DNA of 23,584 nucleotides from Leptofilum sp050292445 (GTDB taxonomy: Bacteria; Chloroflexota; Anaerolineae; Promineifilales; Promineifilaceae): the NCBI GenBank assembly GCA_050292445.1, contig JBNKLQ010000071.1:1-23584 (forward strand). Reading direction: 5' to 3'. The position numbers and the translations under genes are program-made. The notes below the pieces were generated by a model that made no database searches, was not told the DNA's origin, and saw only the letters and a program-made list of their open reading frames with translations. Shown piece after piece: positions 20,701 to 23,584 of this stretch (the stretch's first letter is position 1; each line of letters starts with the position of its first letter).

Positions 20701-22754
20701 GCCGCTCACATGTTGTGCTGCTGCTGATTGTGTTGCTTGCTGCCTTCTTGCGACTGTGGCAGCTAGACACCTTCCCGCCTGGCCTGTACCATGATGAAGC
20801 GTACAATGGGTTGGATGCGCTCTCGCTGGTGCAGGGCAAGACTTTTCCCCAATTTTACGAAGGCTGGGAGCTGTACGCCCAGGATGCCCATGCCGACAAT
20901 CCCTCCATATCGACGCGCTTCCCCGTTTTTTTTGAAGGCAATTACGGCCGTGAGCCACTGCACGTCTACCTGATGGCCCTCTCGATTTGGTTGTTTGGGG
21001 CCACGCCGTTTGCCATTCGTTTTGTCCCAGCCATTTCTGGCGTGCTGGCTGTGCTGCTCACCTATTTTGCTGCGAAAGCGTTATTGGTTCCGGGCCTTGG
21101 GGAAAACGACACTCAATCTCCAATCGCCAATCTCCAATCATACACACCTTTGTTGGCCGCATTTTTCCTGGCAATTCTGGTACCGGCTATTCACTTTAGC
21201 CGCTTTGGCCTACGGGCGATGGTTTTTGTGCCCATTGAAATGCTCACCGTTATCTTTTTCTGGCGCGGTTACAATCTTAGCCAGCGCACTCCGTCACCCC
21301 GTCATCTTGTCACCGGGTCATTTCTGGCGGCTGGTTTCTTCCTCGGACTGGGAATTTACGTCTATGCGGCTGCCCGACTGTTTCCGCTGCTTTTTGTACT
21401 CTTTGTGCTGTTTTGGGCCTGGCGCGATTGGTCCCACTTGCGCCGGAACTGGCTCAATGTGGGTGGCATGGCTGCCGTTTCTTTGGTAACCGCGCTGCCA
21501 ATTTTACTGTTCTTTTGGCGCTATCCTTACTTTTTTGTGTTTCGCATTGCCTACGTGGCCAACAAAGGGTTGGGTACGGTAGAAGATCGACCGTGGCTGA
21601 CCTGGCTGCTCAACATCGGACGCGTCGTGCGCGGTTTGTATTGGCAGGGTGAAACCCATTTGCGCCACAATTTGCCGGGACGGCCGTATCTGGACCCCAT
21701 TCAGGCGATTCTATTCACTTTTGGATTGCTGCATACCATTCGCCAAAAACTCAATCCACGCACCGTTTTTTTGCTGCTGTGGCTGTTGGTCATGCTGCTG
21801 CCCACCATCATGAGCGGCGACGCCCCCCATTTTGGCCGGATGACCGGCGCGGCGGGCGTGGTGGCGATTTTGGCAGCGATAGGTTTTGCCTGGCTGGGAT
21901 CAGTTTTCAGTAATCAGTTCTCAGTAATCAGTAAACGCTCACCGATTACTGCTCACCGATTACTGCTTACTGCCTACTGCTTACTCCTCCTCGGCAGCCT
22001 CGCCTTTACCCTGCGTGATTATTTTGGCCGCTACGCCAACCATCCCCAGCTTGCCGCTGATTTTTATCTGCCGGATTGGGAATTGGGGCAGGTTGCAGCA
22101 GAACAGCCGGAGGGAACGGCCGTTTACCTAGCACCTACGCAGGAAGAAATGGCCACCATTTATTTTGCTTTGGGTGACCCAGACGCCATTCGCAGTTTTA
22201 GCGGGACAGGAGCTTTGATTCCGACAGGGTTTCCGGGAGAATCCGTGCTTTATTTTGTACGGCCGTCTGCCACAGAAACGCTAGACCGACTGAAAGCAGC
22301 TTTCCCCGCTGATGAGGTGGGCGAATCGCTAGATGGTGTTGTGCCCTTTCGTGTGCCGGCTTCGGCGACGCGTTTGGAAGGATTGCAGCGGCAGGCGGCT
22401 GCCTGGGACGAAAAAATCGCGCTTGCCGGTTATCGGGTCATCGTCGAAAATAACCAGCTGCAAGTTACGCTGGCCTGGCGTGCCCTGGCTGAAATGGGTT
22501 TGGACTACACAGCCTTCGTGCATTTGCTGGATGAGAACGGCCGTTTAGTAGCCCAACGAGATCGGCCACCGGATGGCTATCCTACCAGCGTGTGGCGGCC
22601 GGGTGAGATCATTGTCGATACGTACCGCATTGATCTACCTGCCAATTTGCCACCTGAAACATATACTGTGCAATCGGGCTTTTATCATTTGCCGACCTTG
22701 ACCGATCTAGGTGATAAAGCCATTCTCACCACCATCCAGATGCCTTATGACTGA
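20697..22754 (+). CDS. GT-C membrane glycosyltransferase, type B, copy 2
   Basis: The 685-residue protein starts at GTG 20697, with GGAGG 8 nt upstream and a GTGA overlap with the preceding stop. It has a first membrane segment (about 5-20), FPPGLYHDEAYNGLD with acidic pair D33-E34, and GREPLHVY (84-91), the same layout as the gene at 15057. About ten further hydrophobic segments follow. The C-terminal part (about 560-680) is the shared beta-sandwich-like region (YTAFVHLLDENGRLVAQRD, YTVQSGFYHLP). Two repeat inserts are read in frame: CAATCTC heptads near residue 140-148, and an 80-nt inverted heptad repeat near 403-430, just before a membrane segment. It is expected to use a lipid-linked sugar. 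Its stop overlaps the next start by 8 nt. Confidence 0.87.
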   Translation: MSRSHVVLLLIVLLAAFLRLWQLDTFPPGLYHDEAYNGLDALSLVQGKTFPQFYEGWELYAQDAHADNPSISTRFPVFFEGNYGREPLHVYLMALSIWLFGATPFAIRFVPAISGVLAVLLTYFAAKALLVPGLGENDTQSPIANLQSYTPLLAAFFLAILVPAIHFSRFGLRAMVFVPIEMLTVIFFWRGYNLSQRTPSPRHLVTGSFLAAGFFLGLGIYVYAAARLFPLLFVLFVLFWAWRDWSHLRRNWLNVGGMAAVSLVTALPILLFFWRYPYFFVFRIAYVANKGLGTVEDRPWLTWLLNIGRVVRGLYWQGETHLRHNLPGRPYLDPIQAILFTFGLLHTIRQKLNPRTVFLLLWLLVMLLPTIMSGDAPHFGRMTGAAGVVAILAAIGFAWLGSVFSNQFSVISKRSPITAHRLLLTAYCLLLLGSLAFTLRDYFGRYANHPQLAADFYLPDWELGQVAAEQPEGTAVYLAPTQEEMATIYFALGDPDAIRSFSGTGALIPTGFPGESVLYFVRPSATETLDRLKAAFPADEVGESLDGVVPFRVPASATRLEGLQRQAAAWDEKIALAGYRVIVENNQLQVTLAWRALAEMGLDYTAFVHLLDENGRLVAQRDRPPDGYPTSVWRPGEIIVDTYRIDLPANLPPETYTVQSGFYHLPTLTDLGDKAILTTIQMPYD
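21114..21141. repeat. Four CAATCTC-type heptads inside the second type B GT-C gene
   Basis: CAATCTC, CAATCGC, CAATCTC and CAATCAT are consecutive 7-nt units, read in frame as TQSPIANLQS. The unit is the same as in moeA at 8375-8402, though the two genes are unrelated. Confidence 0.85.
21908..21985. repeat. Inverted heptad repeat (CAGTAAT / GATTACT) inside the second type B GT-C gene
   Basis: The left arm has four phased 7-nt units (CAGTAAT, CAGTTCT, CAGTAAT, CAGTAAA; 21908-21935). The right arm has six phased units (GATTACT, GCTCACC, GATTACT, GCTTACT, GCCTACT, GCTTACT; 21944-21985), complementary to the left in type. The frame stays open through the whole insert, which encodes a Ser-rich loop and then LLLTAYCLLLL, part of a hydrophobic segment. 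Confidence 0.85.
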
Positions 22755-23230
22755 TAGTGCTACCGCAACCCAAAACCGAGCCAAAGACATGACCTGGGGC
22801 ATTGTACTGCTCTTTATTTTGTTGTGGAGTCCGTTCATTCATTCACGCACTTATTCCACAAATGACGCTTCACGCATGGCTAGCATCGAGTCGTTGGTGC
22901 ACCGGCAGACGTGGCAAATTGATGACTCGCCTTTTGCCCATACGCTTGACAAAATTCAGGTAGGTGATGCTTTTTACTCTACCAAGCCGCCGATATTCTC
23001 TTTTGTGGGAGCAGGTGTGTATGCCCTGCTTTATCACGGTTTGGGATGGGAGCTGCAAACACAAGGGTGTGCGCCTGATCTTAGTGAGACGAGCTGTCGT
23101 GCTTTGTTGGAGTTGAAAACGGCTGATTGGGCCTATTTTACGCTAACTTTTTTGCTTGTTGCCTTGCCCGGCATTGTGATGCTGGCGCTGGCCTACCGGC
23201 TGGCGTGGCGGTCGGACCGTCAAGCTGTGT
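22747..23230 (+). CDS. GT-C-like membrane protein, 3' end lost at the junction with plant DNA
   Basis: The gene starts at ATG 22747, overlapping the previous stop by 8 nt (ATGACTGA), so it belongs to the same operon. About 160 bacterial residues remain: a membrane segment (about 16-31), then SRTYSTNDASRMA, whose N39-D40 stands where the other GT-C proteins have their acidic pair. KIQVGDAFYSTKPP follows, then hydrophobic segments at about 83-97 and 128-152. This resembles the N-terminus of a GT-C glycosyltransferase of another subgroup. The frame runs on to 23400, but everything after about 23215-23250 is foreign sequence, so the natural C-terminus is missing. It is an assembly truncation rather than a true pseudogene, as far as can be judged. 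Confidence 0.75.
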
Positions 23231-23250
23231 ATAGAGCAGAGTTCTCTCAC
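23215..23250. other. Chimeric junction: bacterial DNA to plant DNA
   Basis: To the left, the sequence is bacterial, moderately GC-rich, and inside an open GT-C gene. To the right, it becomes AT-rich, lacks the ACGGCCGT motif, and encodes on the minus strand an RNase H domain of plant retrotransposon type. The change falls between about 23215, the last convincing bacterial codons, and about 23250, the limit of plant protein similarity. The most likely cause is a chimeric contig or contamination, in one direction or the other. Confidence 0.8.
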
Positions 23251-23584
23251 CTCCAGGACCAGTTTTGCTTCAACATGAAAATTCTTGCTTTGCACAGTAT
23301 AACCAGATGCCCCTTATGTCAAATCATTAGCTCAACAATTCTCATGCCTAGGTATATGATGTATGCAAAATTCATTGAAACTAAATTTGATCACATCTAG
23401 ACATTTATCAAGATATGCATTCAAAGACCCTTCTAAGCATTGGCACTCACCCAACACTTGCTGCACAACCAACAATGAATTGCCAAATGCTTCAACATGT
23501 CTTACCTTCATGGATGCCAAAATTTCTAGCCCGAATAGTAAAGCTTCATATTCGGCTTGATTATTAGTGCAAAAGTAGTTCAAT
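23235..23584 (-). pseudogene. Decayed RNase H domain of a plant LTR retrotransposon (partial)
   Basis: The minus frame, open from the right edge to a TGA at 23332-23334, reads CTNNQAEYEALLFGLEI, then HVEAFGNSLLVVQQV and HHIPRHENC. This is the archaeal-type RNase H domain common in plant Ty3/Gypsy polyproteins. In the same frame after the TGA, similarity continues as ANDL, a second stop (TAA at 23314-23316), then GASGYTVQ. The TGA is one base change from CGA, an Arg codon expected there. The catalytic Asp of the usual GDS motif is Asn (FGNS). Two stops and a lost catalytic residue mark an inactive copy. It is recognised from remembered family consensus, not from a search. Confidence 0.8.

Larger units (their letters stand above)
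540..22545. repeat. Highly iterated palindrome ACGGCCGT (about 45 copies)
   Basis: The octamer occurs about 45 times by eye, often extended to AACGGCCGTTT. Examples: 540, 1941, 3221, 4661, 6118, 7098, 8055, 11012, 12398, 13839, 15400, 17171, 18821, 20239, 22117 and 22538 (approximate starts). Most copies are inside genes, in all reading frames, giving TAV, NGR or RPF/RPS in the proteins. Copies are missing from 8062-11012 and from the plant part. It behaves like the HIP1 palindrome of cyanobacteria, with another sequence. Confidence 0.9.

Noticed and set aside
8375..21985. CRISPR array from the short repeated units
   Set aside because: Units are 7-8 nt, directly tandem with no spacers, inside genes, and no cas genes are present.
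23235..23584. Horizontal transfer of a retrotransposon RNase H into a bacterium
   Set aside because: The fragment is decayed, plant-like and cuts an operon at the contig end; an assembly chimera is far simpler.

Overview
The window is about 23.2 kb of bacterial chromosome joined at its right end to roughly 0.35 kb of plant DNA. The bacterial part looks like a Chloroflexota (Anaerolineae/Caldilineae-type) genome. Reasons: Pro/Thr-rich secreted proteins, a fused ferredoxin/NrfD subunit, large GT-C glycosyltransferases, and many short tandem and inverted repeats read through in frame inside genes. The strongest whole-window signal is the palindrome ACGGCCGT, usually AACGGCCGTTT. I counted about 45 copies by eye, against well under one expected by chance. 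The lineage assignment is inference from style, not from a marker gene.

Layout. 1-1352 (minus): partial gene for a four-cluster ferredoxin fused to an NrfD-type membrane anchor, an electron-transfer subunit of a molybdoenzyme-type complex. 1574-3476 (plus): an OmpR-type response regulator and its histidine kinase. 3558-4466: a PlsC/YihG-type acyltransferase. 4627-6797: rhodanese plus SulP anion transporter, behind a promoter with four 11-nt-spaced direct repeats that match repeats upstream of the response regulator. 6871-9265: an uncharacterised, possibly actin-fold protein and moeA, ending at a bidirectional terminator. 9352-13115 (minus): a secreted Pro/Thr-rich protein, a flippase-like membrane protein, and a C39-peptidase/LysM protein. 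13351-~23230 (plus): five GT-C glycosyltransferase-type membrane proteins with one secreted fibronectin/LamG-like protein among them. The last GT-C gene is cut by the junction. ~23250-23584 (minus): a decayed RNase H domain of a plant LTR retrotransposon.

How the genes may work together (inference). The two-component system probably controls itself and the rhodanese-SulP operon, which suggests sulfur or anion homeostasis. MoeA would supply molybdenum cofactor to enzymes such as the one served by the Fe-S/NrfD subunit. The right half is a cell-surface glycosylation locus: polyprenyl-sugar-dependent GT-C enzymes, a flippase-like protein, and secreted proteins that could be substrates or surface components. 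Its GT-C genes look like two copies of a two-gene module, and three share a C-terminal beta-sandwich-like region.

Almost every intergenic gap holds an inverted repeat, and two gaps share the same ~52-nt hairpin. I found no rRNA, tRNA, CRISPR array or insertion sequence.
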